64,000 bases of DNA from Homarus americanus (Eukaryota; Arthropoda; Malacostraca; Decapoda; Nephropidae): assembly GCF_018991925.1 (NCBI RefSeq), contig NW_024722158.1:2145673-2209672 (forward strand). The letters run 5' to 3'. The translations under genes and the position numbers were made by a program. Shown here one piece after another: positions 44,420 to 57,298 of the stretch (its first letter is position 1; the number at the start of each line of letters is the position of its first letter). The notes beneath the pieces were generated by a model. The model did not search any database, was not told the origin of the DNA, and saw nothing but the letters and a program-made list of their open reading frames with translations.

Positions 44420-46260
44420 CATGGATAACCCCAAAATGCCTGAACTGCAATGGGGACCACAGAACACTGGCAGCACGTTGTCCCACAAGAAAAGAAATAA
44501 TTAGGAAACTGAGAGAAAAGGAAAAGGCAAACAAGAAGATAGAAACGGACCCTAACAAAACATATGCAGCAATTGCAAAGCTGCAAGACACCACCTCCAA
44601 AGTCCTGAAGAAAACGAAAGAAAACCCCCTCATACAACCTACATACCTTAATTTGAGCGAAGGACTACCACTCACAATATTAACCACTATTATTCATGCA
44701 CACATCAACAACATCGCAAGGCCAGCATCCTTTGGAAAAACGATCAGGGAAATGTTTGCTGCCAATAATCTGCAGGAGGTGAAATTCCCAGAAGACGCCC
44801 CTTCAACAGAAATATTTAAAATTGTCACCGAGAATAGCCTGGGATTAATTAACCAAAGGAGCAAACAACCAAACTTGTCATAGAAGAAAACGTGATGCAA
44901 ATAGACCCAATCAGCCAACCAGTCACACCACACCACAAATCATCAGATTCCACAACTCAGCAGACAGAGAAACCACAAACTGCCAAAGCTGACCCAACCA
45001 AAGTGAAAACAAGAAAAGAATCCCACACTGGCTATCGTGCCCCCCCATCTTCACCAACCAAAGTACAGGCAGCAGACCTAGGAGAAGAGATCGGTATCCG
45101 TCTCTACTCAGTTAACACACCACTTACAATATCAAGTGATAGACTTCTGCAGGAAATCAAGGCAGGCACAGTCAAATTCACCTACGAAGATGTCAGGGTA
45201 GAAGAATCCTACATAGAAGCGTTGAAAAATGCAGGACTAATAAACACCAAATATAACAAAATTGAAAGGGTAGACGTAACTAAGTTCAAGAAAATCAGAA
45301 CGGGACTTAAGGAAGAAAGAAATAGACACTCGCCAGGAGATACATGAGCCAACAAACACCCTGCACCATGTTCTCGGTATCCTCGACTTTACAAAACAAG
45401 TTATTAAAGATAATCCAACACATCGTTCTTGCCTGGACCCTGGCGAGAAAAACAGAACTCATTAACATATACAGCACAATAGACCCAGACATCATTCTCA
45501 TCAACGCACACGGGCGAAAAGACAACGAAAAAATAAAAATATTTAATTATCACGTCTACCAAAGAAACCTATACGAAAACTACATGACGGGACAGCAATA
45601 GCAATTAAACGAATGATTCAACACAAAATAATTCGCAACTTCCAAGGTAACTTCCTGGCAGTAGAAATAAACACCACCAAAGGACCAATAATAATAGGAA
45701 CATCATACCTACCATTCAGAAGACCAATATTCCCGACAGGAGACCTCCTAAAACTAACCAGGCGAAACAGCCCGGCATACTTCTTAGGCGATTTGAACTC
45801 TCGACACACAACCCTTGGACATCACAACAGAACCTCTGCTGGAGTAATACTGCGCAACCTAATTGAGCAAGGCAGCATTACACACCTAGGCCCAGACTTT
45901 CAAACATTCATAACACCGGGAAACTCTGGGAATCCCGACTTAATTCTGACAAACGGACACCACCATTTTCACACACACATAAAACCTGGACCCGCCAGCA
46001 CCAGTGACCATATACCCATAATAGCAACTTTTCCAAATCTCCAATACAAATTCCCTCGACACCAAGATATTCATTTAATAGAGCTAACTGGGAAAGTTTC
46101 AAAACAGCTCTCAACACCGACGAAACAATAACTCTCCACAACAAAAACCCCAACGAGATCGATATTGCCTTAGAAACCTGGTATTCGAAAATCACAACAG
46201 CCATGAAAAACAGCATCCCAAAAACAACATATCGCACACTACCATATGTACACTCGGAAA
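44420..46260 (+). pseudogene. Jockey-like LINE: gag knuckle and endonuclease
   Basis: A zinc knuckle (CLNCNGDHRTLAARCP) near 44440 opens a gag-like ORF1 whose frame breaks near 44883. The next frame (44892-45347) ends in KFKKIRTGLKEERNRHSP. ORF2 begins near 45344 with ARKTELINIYSTIDPDIILI. A frameshift at about 45598 precedes the rest of the AP endonuclease, including FLGDLNSRHTTLG and a complete TSDHIPII motif near 46005. Sequence stops resembling a LINE near 46260, before the RT. Upstream (44124-44420) is a TATA-bearing stretch (TGTATATATACTCG) that could be a solo LTR or the LINE's own leader. Confidence 0.72.
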
Positions 46261-46734
46261 CCATAATCTCTAGCCCATCTGGGTCGGTGCTGGAGGTTAG
46301 TACAGAGTCCTTTCTGGACGGGGGCCCACTCTAACTATCACGAGGCAACACACGCACGAACACACACACTCATAGTACGGCTGTATAGATGATATTATGT
46401 ATAAGTATTGTATATGGCATTTTATACTCTGCATTATCTTCATTATATATGAACACGAAGAAAAAATACCATAGGTTGTAGTTACGAAAGTATGAATAGA
46501 AATAAACACTTCCAAACCACCCAGTGAATCCACACAACGTTGAATAATAAAAATAATAATAATAATAATAATAATAAACAGTTTATTGAAAAAGTTTGCA
46601 GCCAGAAGGCTGAAAATATACATTGGTGGTTTAACAAAAGCCTTCATTAGAGAAAGGCGAAGGAACATACAGTGAACATACAGATTAATGTTTACACACG
46701 TAGATCATGTAAGCTGAGGTGTTGAACAGCAGAC
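46261..46734. other. Unassigned, with short AAT repeat
   Basis: It contains (AAT)n at 46550-46577. A stretch with CGCACGAACACAC resembles 47790-47820, hinting at a small dispersed repeat. No gene is seen. Confidence 0.4.
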
Positions 46735-47195
46735 ACGTAGTGTAGTAACTCCCTCACAGATGGCGTTATGAGGGGCATCACATGGAGTACTAGTTCCCTC
46801 ACAGGTGGTGTTACGAGTGGCCTGATGATGTAGTAGTTACCTCACAGATGGTGTATGAGGGGCCTGATAATGTAGTAATTCCCTCACAGATGGTGTTATA
46901 AGGGGCCTGATGTGATGTAGTAATTCCCTCACAGATGGTGTATGAGGGGCCTGATGTGGTGTAGTAATTTCCTCACAGATGGTGTTATGAGGGGCATCAC
47001 ATGGCGTAGTAATTCTCTCACAGGTGGTGTTACGAGGGGCCTGATGATGTAGTAGTTACCTCACAGATGGTGTTATGAGGGGCATCACATGGTGTAGTAA
47101 TTCCTTCACAGATGGTGTTATGAGGAGCATCAAGTGGTGTAGTAATTCCCTCACAGATGGTGTTATGAGGAACTTCACATGATGCTGTAGCAAAA
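46735..47195. repeat. Minisatellite, 43-45-bp unit, about 10 copies
   Basis: The unit is about TTCCCTCACAGATGGTG, TTATGAGGGGC, then ATCACATGGTGTAGTAA, with CTGATG variants. Confidence 0.9.
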
Positions 47196-48540
47196 CATTC
47201 ACTACGTGGTGTCGTAGCATCTTGGGGACACCACGTGGTCGACTTCACTCACTCAAGTGAGTGAGGTGTGGTCCCAGGCCTCTCTATGGTGGAGTCTCAG
47301 GGGAATTATAACTGGGTACCTGGGACCTCACTGTGTGAAGGTTAGCTTGGGTAAGACTCAACTGCCGAGTTGTTTTTTACTGACTTAAGCACTGTTCACC
47401 ACTATTCAACACTGGTTCCATTCCTTTCCCAAATGCAATAGTAACTTCTGGCGAGAACTTGTTGATATTCCGGTGGGGAGCAGGGTTCAGGGGAGGGAGT
47501 TGGTATGGGCTAACATAACAGTTGACGTGGCTGCTGCTGAGCAGCGCCAGGTGAGTCTGACCCGTCTTGACACGTCGGTGTGTGTGCCAGACCACGATGC
47601 TTCCACCACACCCCATCTGTAACTTTTATTTTCCCTTCATTCGCATAACTATATGAAAAAACGGTGTTTAATTTAACTACATATTTCAAAACCCTTAAAT
47701 TACATGTGGATCAGTCACTCCTCATTTGACACACTTATAGTGTAATACTTTGGCCGTCCCACCTGGGCACATGGAGGCCCACGGTAACGCTCACGGGCAA
47801 CATACGCACGAACACACAAGTTATGATATGAACCCTTCCAGGCTTCACTATCATTATCATGTTATGTTCATCGTGCTCTGTATATTGGTAACTAGTCATA
47901 GTATCAATACATGATGGTGTTATTAGTATAATATTGTAAATTTTGCCCTATAGTTATTGTTGTAAATCATGGACAGGAAGGATACATAAATTGTAATATC
48001 AAATGTATGGTTCGCTCAAAGCCACCCCATGTCAGACAACGCGTCACACAAAGTTACACTGTGTGTGTGTGTGTGTGTGTGTTCTGTAACATTAAGCTTC
48101 ATCCTTAGTAGGTAAGATGGTTCATAAAGAGGTTTCTCCCATTCGTCATTGTGAGCATCGTCCCAGAGCACATTATTTCCATCAAAACCATAGTTCATCC
48201 TTATTTCTCTTCTTCCGTGTAAATATATTCATATGGCTAAGTGCTTGCTTTTCATTTCTTTATTTACCAAAATAATGAGGATCAGTTACTCGTTATTTAA
48301 CACATACATGCACTTAGAGCATCAAGATTGTTTTGTAGGCATGACTATTGGTTAATTGAAACCCCAAAAATATTTTTCACAATTATTATGAATAAACATT
48401 GTAAACATATCTATGTGATTATTGTAGTATATAACATATTTAATGTCGAGACAGATTCCCAAGAGTTATGCATATTAATACGTAGAATTTGTAAGGATAT
48501 TTATGTGAAGTGACGTAAAACCACATAGTAAAATACCTGG
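47196..48540. other. No recognisable gene
   Basis: This holds a short (GT)n at 48060-48081, a fragment similar to 46330-46390 near 47790, and otherwise unremarkable AT-rich sequence. Confidence 0.5.
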
Positions 48541-48559
48541 ACAAATTCCCGAGAGTTAG

Positions 48560-48715
48560 GAAACGAAGTCTATGTGGACCCAACGAGGTTACACCAGAGA
48601 GGTAATTCCCCGTGCCACCCCCTACAAGGCACTGTCGTGGGCGGAGATTGAATTCTTGACCACAGGATCCCGAGACAAGGCTACTACCACTGAGACGCCA
48701 CGTGCCCATAGGTTA
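48560..48715 (-). repeat. tRNA-like SINE fragment
   Basis: The minus strand reads GTGGCGTCTCAGTGGTAGTA (A-box-like) and later GTGGTCAAGAATTCAATCTC (decayed B box). The sequence continues without a clear tail. It abuts a Tc1/mariner fragment. Confidence 0.5.
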
Positions 48716-49130
48716 ATACCGTGTCCAACCTCCATCTGGTGGCCATGGAATCTACCAGATTACTGCAGATGTTCGGCCTCCTCCTTATTCCCTCCCACGC
48801 ATTATATGCGTGTCTCCTCACTGCCTCCCTCGTTTTCTCCTCAACATCCCATTCAACAACCATATGCGCCCATAGATTTTCTATTGGATTACAATCGGCT
48901 CCTTTAGGGGGCCAGTTCAATAGAATAATCTGCAGGTGAGCCTCAAACCAACGCTTGACTGCCTGACTTGTATGTATTGGACTGCGGTCTTGCATCATAC
49001 ATATAGGCTGTGGGTCTGGGATGGCATATAAGTTGCTGGGAAGATGGTTAGCAGTCCTGTTAAACTGGCAGGCAGACAATATAGAAAACTCACAGCCAAA
49101 CTGTAAGAAAACCCATGGCCAATGAGACAT
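48684..49130 (-). pseudogene. Tc1/mariner transposase C-terminal fragment
   Basis: The minus strand encodes the last part of a DDE transposase. QDRSPIHTSQAVKRWFEAH holds the second catalytic Asp and LNWPPKGADCNPIENLWAHM holds the final Glu. There are 35 residues between that Asp and Glu, compared with 34 in classic Tc1. The fragment is 5'-truncated; its start lies in hydrophobic residues that look like noise. No terminal repeats were found. Confidence 0.8.
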
Positions 49131-49245
49131 TGGTAAAATATACTAGGTCATTTTAGCACGTGCACACACATTATATACAGACCTATTGGTCCTTGCGAGG
49201 CTGTTTGGTTATGCTATGCTAACTAGTTTGCTCGGGTGAGAGAAA

Positions 49246-49362
<117 letters not shown>

Positions 49363-49364
49363 AT

Positions 49365-49655
49365 ATTCAGAAATTCAGAGTAATTTCAAACGCCGCGCCT
49401 TGGGCGATGCTGAGTTTAAGGTCGTCTGAGGAAAGACGGCGCTCCCCGCACGTCGCAAGAGGTTGTGGAACTAGGCCTATGTGATACTAAATGTAATTTA
49501 CCGAATTAATATGGAGGCGAATTATGAAACTAAATATCAGCTATTAAATTAAAAGTAATGATAGATCGTTTATCAGTCTGAATAATGTTACGGGTGTCCC
49601 AAGAATGTTATTGGTTAGGCAGAAAATATGTCACGTAGGCCTAAGCTAACGCCTG
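49365..49655. repeat. Dispersed repeat block, mirror of 6955-7248
   Basis: Reverse complement of the left block with scattered differences and indels. It lies inside the spacer, about 0.8 kb from the inner end of the right arm. Confidence 0.7.
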
Positions 49656-49869
49656 CACAAGAACCTCTTTCACGGGGAATAAAAAAAAAAGTACTCTTGG
49701 GTTAACCACACATAGTCTCGCGTCACTGACAGTCACTGTAGACGGCTGTCGCGGCAAGGAGAACTGGTAAGCGTTTCTTGAATTAACCACTTCGGTGCAA
49801 TTGGCCAGCCTGGATTGCTCTTGTCGCAACCAGGCATCCACACGTGATATTTTCACAGGATAACAAACC

Positions 49870-49969
49870 NNNNNNNNNNNNNNNNNNNNNNNNNNNNNNN
49901 NNNNNNNNNNNNNNNNNNNNNNNNNNNNNNNNNNNNNNNNNNNNNNNNNNNNNNNNNNNNNNNNNNNNN
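49870..49969. other. Assembly gap (100 N)
   Basis: An exactly 100-base N run, a conventional scaffold gap, so the true distance is unknown. It lies about 500 bases inside the inner end of the right arm, so the join of arm and spacer on this side rests partly on scaffolding. Confidence 1.
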
Positions 49970-50474
49970 GAGGATAGATGATCCTGTGGTCACTTCCCAG
50001 AGCCAAGTCCTCTCTCCTCGAATTGGAGCTCACAAAGAAGACTTGGAGGAAGTGACGCAACAACCAGGATATGGAGAAGGGAAACCCCGGAGTGTTAACT
50101 AAGACGAGTCATACTCGTGTCTCGTCCCTAGATGGCGTTGCTCGTGGTGCTGGGTAGGTAGATCAGGACAATAGATGGCGTGGTTCGTAGTGCTGGGTGG
50201 AGGGGTTCGTAACACCATCCATTTGTGATATGGCTTCCTGTGAATTGTTGTGTTTTTCACACTGAGGCAGTTAATTATTATGATATTGAGGAACTGACTC
50301 ATCATAACATACTTTCATAAGCTAAGCCTTGCAACGTGCGGCGGCCATTATTCTGTTAGTTCTTACATCTACATTCACACATGAGGGAAGTGTATCTGTG
50401 GCACTCGTTGGTACATTATCATTGCTGAGTTCGTCCTGAGCTTCATTATTTCTCACCACGGCTTCTTCTAGTGG
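49970..50474. other. No recognisable feature
   Basis: This is sequence between the gap and the inner arm boundary. The pair TAGATGGCGTTGCTCGTGG and TAGATGGCGTGGTTCGTAG near 50130-50200 is a short direct repeat. No gene is seen. Confidence 0.5.
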
Positions 50475-51889
50475 CTAGAGATACTTCATTGAACGAATTG
50501 CTTTCCCCCATTATAGTTTTAAGTTTTACAACCCTAATTTGGTCACTATCATCAAGGTAAGTCTCTATGATCCTGGCCAGTGGCTAGTGATCCCTACTTC
50601 TGGTATCTTGAACTAGGCACACGTCAACTACTTTAATGTTTTGCTCGAAAGTCTTAGTTTTGTCTCCCTTTTGAGGTTAACTTTCCTTTAATGAAGTTAA
50701 ATACCCAGAACGCCAAATATTTTACCAAAATGATAAAACTTTATTTAAATATAGTTGACGCTCATTTAGTTGTTGACGATAATGGGGTTATGGCAGGTAT
50801 TCATTATAATGAGTAGGTATTGGATAGGTATTCAATATCCTACCGTGGAGCAAATGTGAAGGAGTAAGGGGTTCTGGGTAGTCTAGGCTGCTGGTTTGGA
50901 ACAGGACAGTTGCTAGACCTTCAGGACATTGAGGGCTTAGCCCAAAGTTCTATAGAACCATGAGCTCCGAAGGCGCGAGTTTTGGGGGGGTACGGGGGCA
51001 TGCTCCCCGGATTTTTTTTTTAATTTAGACTGTTTGTGACAGCATTTCCTGCCATCTGAAGGCAGTTAAAAGAAGAAATCAAACGGTCTAAAATACAGCA
51101 GAAATTTTTATTAAATTGATTTTTTAGACATTTCCTGGGATGTGTATAATTGAAGTTGTAATCGCTCATAGGAGCGATTTTGGTTTGTGCAGGACAATAA
51201 GACCCTTGTCGTTGACGCGATGAGTATAATTCGGTCAAAACCTGTTGAATACATTTCATTTATAACAACTGCTGGTACATTAGGACACAGTTTGAATAAT
51301 ACGATCAATATACAGTACATAATTACACTTATTTAAGTTATTTAGAGTTCTCAAAGGATTCAACAGCTCACAATCACACTCACGTTTTGGGGTCTAGGGT
51401 TAGACCAACGAGAACAAATATAATGGCCTGTTGGAAACTGTTGTGGGCGAGAATCAAGCTGTTGCCTTTCCAGTAGACGGCGATAGACTGTCCCTCAGGC
51501 AGTTACAGCTCCTACCAGCTCCTTCTCGCTTAGTAATCTATTCTGAGTTGGAAACAGTTTCTTCACTTAACATGTGGCCGGCACACACAATTTGTGAGTG
51601 GCGATAACAGAAGTAATAGGACAACGTGTGTCAAGTTTGTGTAACTTATGTACTGTATATGGTGATCAATGCTTGTGGATTGTTATTGTTTTTTTGGAGT
51701 GCCTGTGTTTGTGTGTGTAGTATGTTACCAGAGTAATGAGACATGTGAGTATGCTGATTGGGTGTTAACATTAGTTAATGCATTAAATGTTGCAAAAGTA
51801 AATTTGACATGTTCGATCCCTTCACAAACTTCATCACTGTTTACCACACCAGGCACACCTTTAGTTTTTGGAGGGGGCGAGCATCAGAC

Positions 51890-53290
51890 TATATCTTCTT
51901 GATTTGAGTCTGGCAAATATGTTGATGACTTCATTATGTTCAATGCCATCCAGTGTATTCTTTTCAATGGACAAAACTGCCAGGTCATTGAGTCTGTCCT
52001 GTCCCATAACCATGTGTGTAGACGACTCAAGGCACTGAAGGATCGCTCACAGCTTCAGCTGCTGACAGGAATGATCACTGCCACTTGAAAGATGGTTTTC
52101 AGAGTTGGAAACATATCAGAATCGAGTAACCTGTATACACTGAGCATGTCAGGCGTGGTACCTGTCTCCTTCTTCCTAGCTAAAAAATTCTTAGCAATCA
52201 GTATTTCCTCTGATTTCAGCTGGATTTAGTAGTGTATAGTAAGAACTCTTCAGAGAGGAAAGTCGCAGAGGCTGGGTGACAAGCTTGGATACCTTTCGTG
52301 AGATCAGCTCCCACACCAGTAAATCGTTGGTCAAGCTGATTCATCAAGGCAGGGAAAATACAAGTTCCTTTTCAGAAGTTCTGCATTGCTGAGATTGGAA
52401 CTTGTTCTACCACATACTCCTCCATCTTCTTTCGTTTGTGTCTTGGACCCCTCAGCTCCCGGATGTGCTTAGTTTCACGTATGGCTTTTTTTATGTGTAG
52501 ATCTTCAGCCATTTCATCATTGCGCTATGATTTGCAGTGTTTGAGCCAAGTCCACAGTTTCCCTTTGAAGAAACTTATGCAATCCCTCTGTGATAGAGAG
52601 CAAGTTCTGGAAAATTACAAGCATGTAGATTGTTGGTAACCTGCACAGTTTTGCTCTAAGACCCACTGCCATGGCTATACCAATTCCTTAAGGCACTGTA
52701 TAACAGCAGTATAGTTATCCAGCAATGCATTAACAGATAAGAGCTGGCATAACCAGCTTGTCCAGCTATCAAAGACCCTTTGATAGCTGGACAAGCTCAC
52801 CCTTAGACTGTAAACCAAACTGTTTCTGGATGTCAGAAAACTTTGATGGTTGACGAGAGAAACATTAAAAAAGGAGTGCACACATTCTAACATGTCGAAA
52901 AAGGTCTCTGGTCTCTTGAACTGCCTTACAAGTGTAACATAGGGCTAAGTTCAGTTCATGAGCATAGCAGTGTATATACAGTATATACGGCCTCTGGGAT
53001 CTGGGTAGTTTGCACGGAAGCGGGCCTGTACACCACCAACATATACCCATTCACGACCGATGAACCATCATAGGCTTGAGCTACACACTGAAGATTTTCT
53101 AAGCCATTTCACTAGAGTATATTTTCAATAGCATCATTGATGGATACTGCATTAAATCCTTTAAAGTCGTTAAGCCCCAGAAAGTGTCCTTTTATGTTGC
53201 CTTCTGGTGTAACATATCTAATACACACTGCCGGTTACTTGGTGTGCCTATCCCTGGCCTCATCTGCCATTACAGTGCAAGGGTCCTGTT
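51890..53290 (-). pseudogene. Degraded hAT transposase, right-arm copy
   Basis: Same pseudogene as 7560-10080 without the inserted element. It reads CYAHELNLALCYTCKAVQE on the minus strand at about 52940 and hATC near 52060-52130. The hairpin at 52755-52797 is shared with the left copy. Shared lesions show it was already inactive when duplicated. Confidence 0.8.
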
Positions 53291-53771
53291 TCCTTACTTG
53301 ATATTTATTCTATTTATTCTTCATTTTTATGCTTATATACTTATATTCTTCTACTCTTAGTCTTTCGCTATATAAGTATCAATCTTACATTTTTTTTTTC
53401 TTTGTCCTTACTTTCTCTCAATTATATCCTGTTTTAGTTATATTCTAAACCATGGATTAGTCTGGGAAACCATGTCATTCTTATTATAACACTTGTTATA
53501 CTTACAACGGTAGCCTGCCACCACCTTTTATTAGAATATAACATATCTCATTGAACTGTTAGGTAGCGTGCTAGCGAGCTTCTAGGCACTTGAGTTATAA
53601 TAGTTATTTTCTGAGAACCAATGGGTAGAAGAAATAGAGCTGTGATACTTTTAGTTTACTTATCCAATATTTATTAACATATGGAATGAACAAGGTGTTA
53701 ATTAAGTACACTCCGACAAGACTGGACCACTGAGGTCTTACTTTACACACAGCAAAACAGATCTTCATTAC

Positions 53772-54902
53772 TTACAAATACAAAATTTATTTAAACATTA
53801 ATATGGAATTAGGAGAAAGGATATATATGTACCAACAGACGAAATCTGGTACTATGCCCTCAGGCTCAACATACTCACACCACTACTGGGTGGACATACT
53901 CAATAACACATAACTCTTATAGTCACTTAGCACCATAAAGACCAGGGACAACTGCCACTACAACACTCAGTCGTCAGGAGTGATACTCAAGCAACCGTCA
54001 TGGGGTCCTGCCACCATGGAGTACTTTCCGACGAACTCTGAAGATCCCAGTGGATTAATCCCGCCACACAAATAGCCCTACTGAGTTAGATACTCATCCA
54101 CCAATGATGGGGGCTGGTAGTGGTGTGTGGCTTGGTGATCCGGGGTCACCTCGCAGGCCGAGCGTTAGGGCCAGACGAGCCAGCTATGGGGGCCATAGGT
54201 AGTCTGACGGCCGGGTCTCACGAAGGTAACTGATCCTACTGGACCTCGGACATCTCCCCAGCCATAGTGGATACAACATCCACGCTACAGACACGGCCTA
54301 GGCTGCGTTAGGGACCTGTATGGGTGAAGGGACGAGCACTTACTGTGACAACGACATCACATTTCAGGGGACGTTAAAGACGTAAATATGACTTCACTCA
54401 GAGCATATTAACTACGTTACTGTAACACTTGCACAATCAACTATTAATTGGGTCAAATCACTTAAAGAAGGGCGAATTACAACACAGTGGAATGGCCTAC
54501 CTGTATGGGTGAAGGGACGAGCACTTACTAACGGTTGAAATGCCCGCGGCACCCTCACTCAAAATAGGCCAGGGAGTCCACCTACTTCTATTTCGATGAA
54601 TTAATTTACTGTACACTCTGACGTTGAAACTGAGACTATGAACTCAGTTTCATTCCCTACTATTGTCCTCACTAACAATGCTCTGACTGAGTTATCAAAA
54701 GCAAAATTAAATTGATTACAAAGGGTTGGATGGCAACAGGTCCCAACATACAGCGTTTTGCTACGAAATCTGCGGATTATATTCAAAGGAAACAGAGAAA
54801 ACGGGGGACGTTTCCACTGGAGGACGCGGAAGGTTTTGTGGACGTTTGAGCGTAATATGAATCCTTAAGGTTTTCAGGTTAGCCGTCATCACGATCATGA
54901 CA
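53772..54902 (-). mobile_element. LTR-like element, inverted and truncated copy
   Basis: The minus strand starts TGTCATGATCGTGATGACGG at 54902 and is homologous along its length to 61034-62200. It interrupts the inverted LTR-like sequence of the arm; the left-arm interval 4125-4430 is missing here, so insertion came with a deletion. Confidence 0.65.
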
Positions 54903-56311
54903 GGACAAGACTGAGTCCACTGGTAGCGGGAGTTGTTTACACAGACAGCCGAAGCTCGCTCGCAAGGAGCGCCCGAGGGTAGACTCGGTGCAGTGTCTTC
55001 GCACGGCGTTCCCTGGGTAGTCCTGTCCTCGGATTCTAATCTCGCCATATTAAAGACATCCTTCAAGGACCATCTTGCCCATAGGCAGCTACCGCACCTC
55101 GGTAGTAGTGACAACACAAACAGTGCCTGGAGATGCGTTGAGGAAGAGTCACGAGCGTGTGAGTCTTCCTTGTGCATCCGTATATATGTGAGCCTGGGGC
55201 AGTTCCGGCCTACGAATACAACAGAAAGGCTAATCTCACCAACGACAGACATTCTATTCAACTCAGTCGCTGTACACTCATTTACGAAAATCGGTGTCGC
55301 GGGTCAGGCGAATTTCTTATGTCTATTTTTATAATTTAAAAAGAGATTGAGTTTGTCAGGAAAAAGTGAAATGGACGTTAAACATGCACTAACAACTCTA
55401 CTTTCCGGAAATCCACAGACCACAGCCAAGGAATTCATCCTGGAGAGCCGTTAGGTCTTGGAGATTTTGAGTTTGACAGACTCTTTTCAGGAGATTAATG
55501 ACTTTCTTAAGTAGACAACTGACATTAACTAAACTACAAACATCAGATTCTTTGATGTTTGGGCATAAAAATAATCTAACTTCAGTAGCACTTGGTGTAA
55601 TGACCACGGTCATACACGTCAATTATCTTAACATAAGATGATTCATATTACGCTCAATAGCCCACAAAACATGTAGCTATGCCTTCTTTATTGAGTCTCC
55701 TATCTCAGGCATCCGTTTTCTCATCGCTTCAAGATGCCTGAGTCCTCCGATTTCCAATTTTCTCTGACTTCCTGAACCAACCTCTGTATAAAGTAAATCT
55801 GAATGTGAGAGAGAACACCATTGTTTTGAGTCAACTTGGATATATCTGATTACAGTTAAAGTATACAAGATCCTTTGTGAGTGATGTTGAAAGCTTTAAC
55901 TGTCTTTATTGTTCGTAACACTTGTTAAGTAAGTGAGTGTCGAGTCTGCCAGTACGAATAGTGTCCAAGGATATTGTCCCTGGTTATTGCCATGCATTTC
56001 TGAGTACTACTGAAATTAGATCATTTTGATGTCGAAACATCAGAGAATCTGATGCTTGTAGTTTAGTTAGTGTCAGTTGTCTATTCAAGAAAGCCATTAA
56101 TCTCCTGAAAGAACATGTCAAACTTCTGATCTCTAAGATCTCACCTATACCCAGGTGTAATTCCACTTTTTCCTGGAAAACTCAATCTCTGATTAGATTA
56201 TATGAATAGACGTAAGAAATTCGCCTGACCAGTGGCAATTGGTTGTCATAATTAAATGTAAAGTGATTGAGTTAAATGTAATTTCTTTCATTGCATGACG
56301 GAGGAGAGCGC

Positions 56312-56551
56312 GACTGCTCTGACGATTCTCCATCATTATCTCAGGTATAAGTACGATTATCCGCCCGCCATATTAAGTCAGTTTAACTCAGTGAATTTTG
56401 TGAATATCAGTGTTCATGTTGTAACAGAAAAATTGTCATTTACCCAGTGAACGAATTAATATAATGTAAATGTCGTCTGTCGTTGCTAGACGAAAGATTG
56501 TTTGTGATTGAGTTATTAGACTGCTCTGACGTTTCTCCATCATTGTCTCAG
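56312..56551 (+). other. 207-bp intron-like segment with flanking direct repeats
   Basis: Two 33-bp repeats (56312-56344 and 56519-56551, two mismatches) both end in TCTCAG. The first is followed by GTATAAG (donor-like) and the second by GCACAG. The spacing is 207 bp, the same as between the 29-bp repeats at 3376 and 3583 in another family. Confidence 0.4.
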
Positions 56552-57298
56552 GCACAGTGTGTGTGTTAGCGGAATACCCAGCAACTACCTGGGACCGATA
56601 GCGGCATACCAGCTGGCTGCATTGGAAGATGTCGTTAATTTGGCAAGATTAAACTGTGCGAGTTTGCACCGTGGGAATTAAGTCCGAACTTCCTCGCAGT
56701 GTATCGGACTCCAACCGACCTTAACAGCGTTTTTCTTTTGTTGTGGTGAAACCAGTGACACCCTGGGGCACTCCTTACAGTTATATGGACCAAAGTATTG
56801 TTGTTATACATTATATGATTGGGGATATTTAGCAGAGTATGGTTATCCCAGGATGAGTAGTGATCCCATAACAATTGATGGTATCAGTAAATATGTTGTG
56901 TGAGTTGAGTACATCAGTTGAGGGAGAAGTACCATGTTATTCATTCCGAAATAGCATGTTAATATAAATAATAATTTATTTCGGATTGTCAAAGTGTGTC
57001 ATACAGCCATCTGTAGTGACAATGACAAAATATAATGATTTTTTAATGAGGTAATAAGTAATTGAAGTTGTGTAATAATGTAATAAGTAATTGAAATTGT
57101 TTAATGATGTAAAAAGTATTGAAGATCTATTTTTTGAATGGTACAGTAAGACCTAAGTGGTCCAGTCTGGTCTGAGTTTACTTGATTAACATCTTGTTCA
57201 CTCCTTATGTTAATAAATATTGAATTATTAAACTACAAGTATCACCACTCTATTCCTTTCACACATTGTTTCTCAGAAAATAATTTTGTAACTGACGT

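Noticed and set aside
44124..44420. Solo LTR upstream of the jockey-like LINE (TGTAGCGACTG to GTAACA, with a TATA box)
   Set aside because: No target duplication could be found and the sequence may be the LINE leader, so it is mentioned only in that entry.
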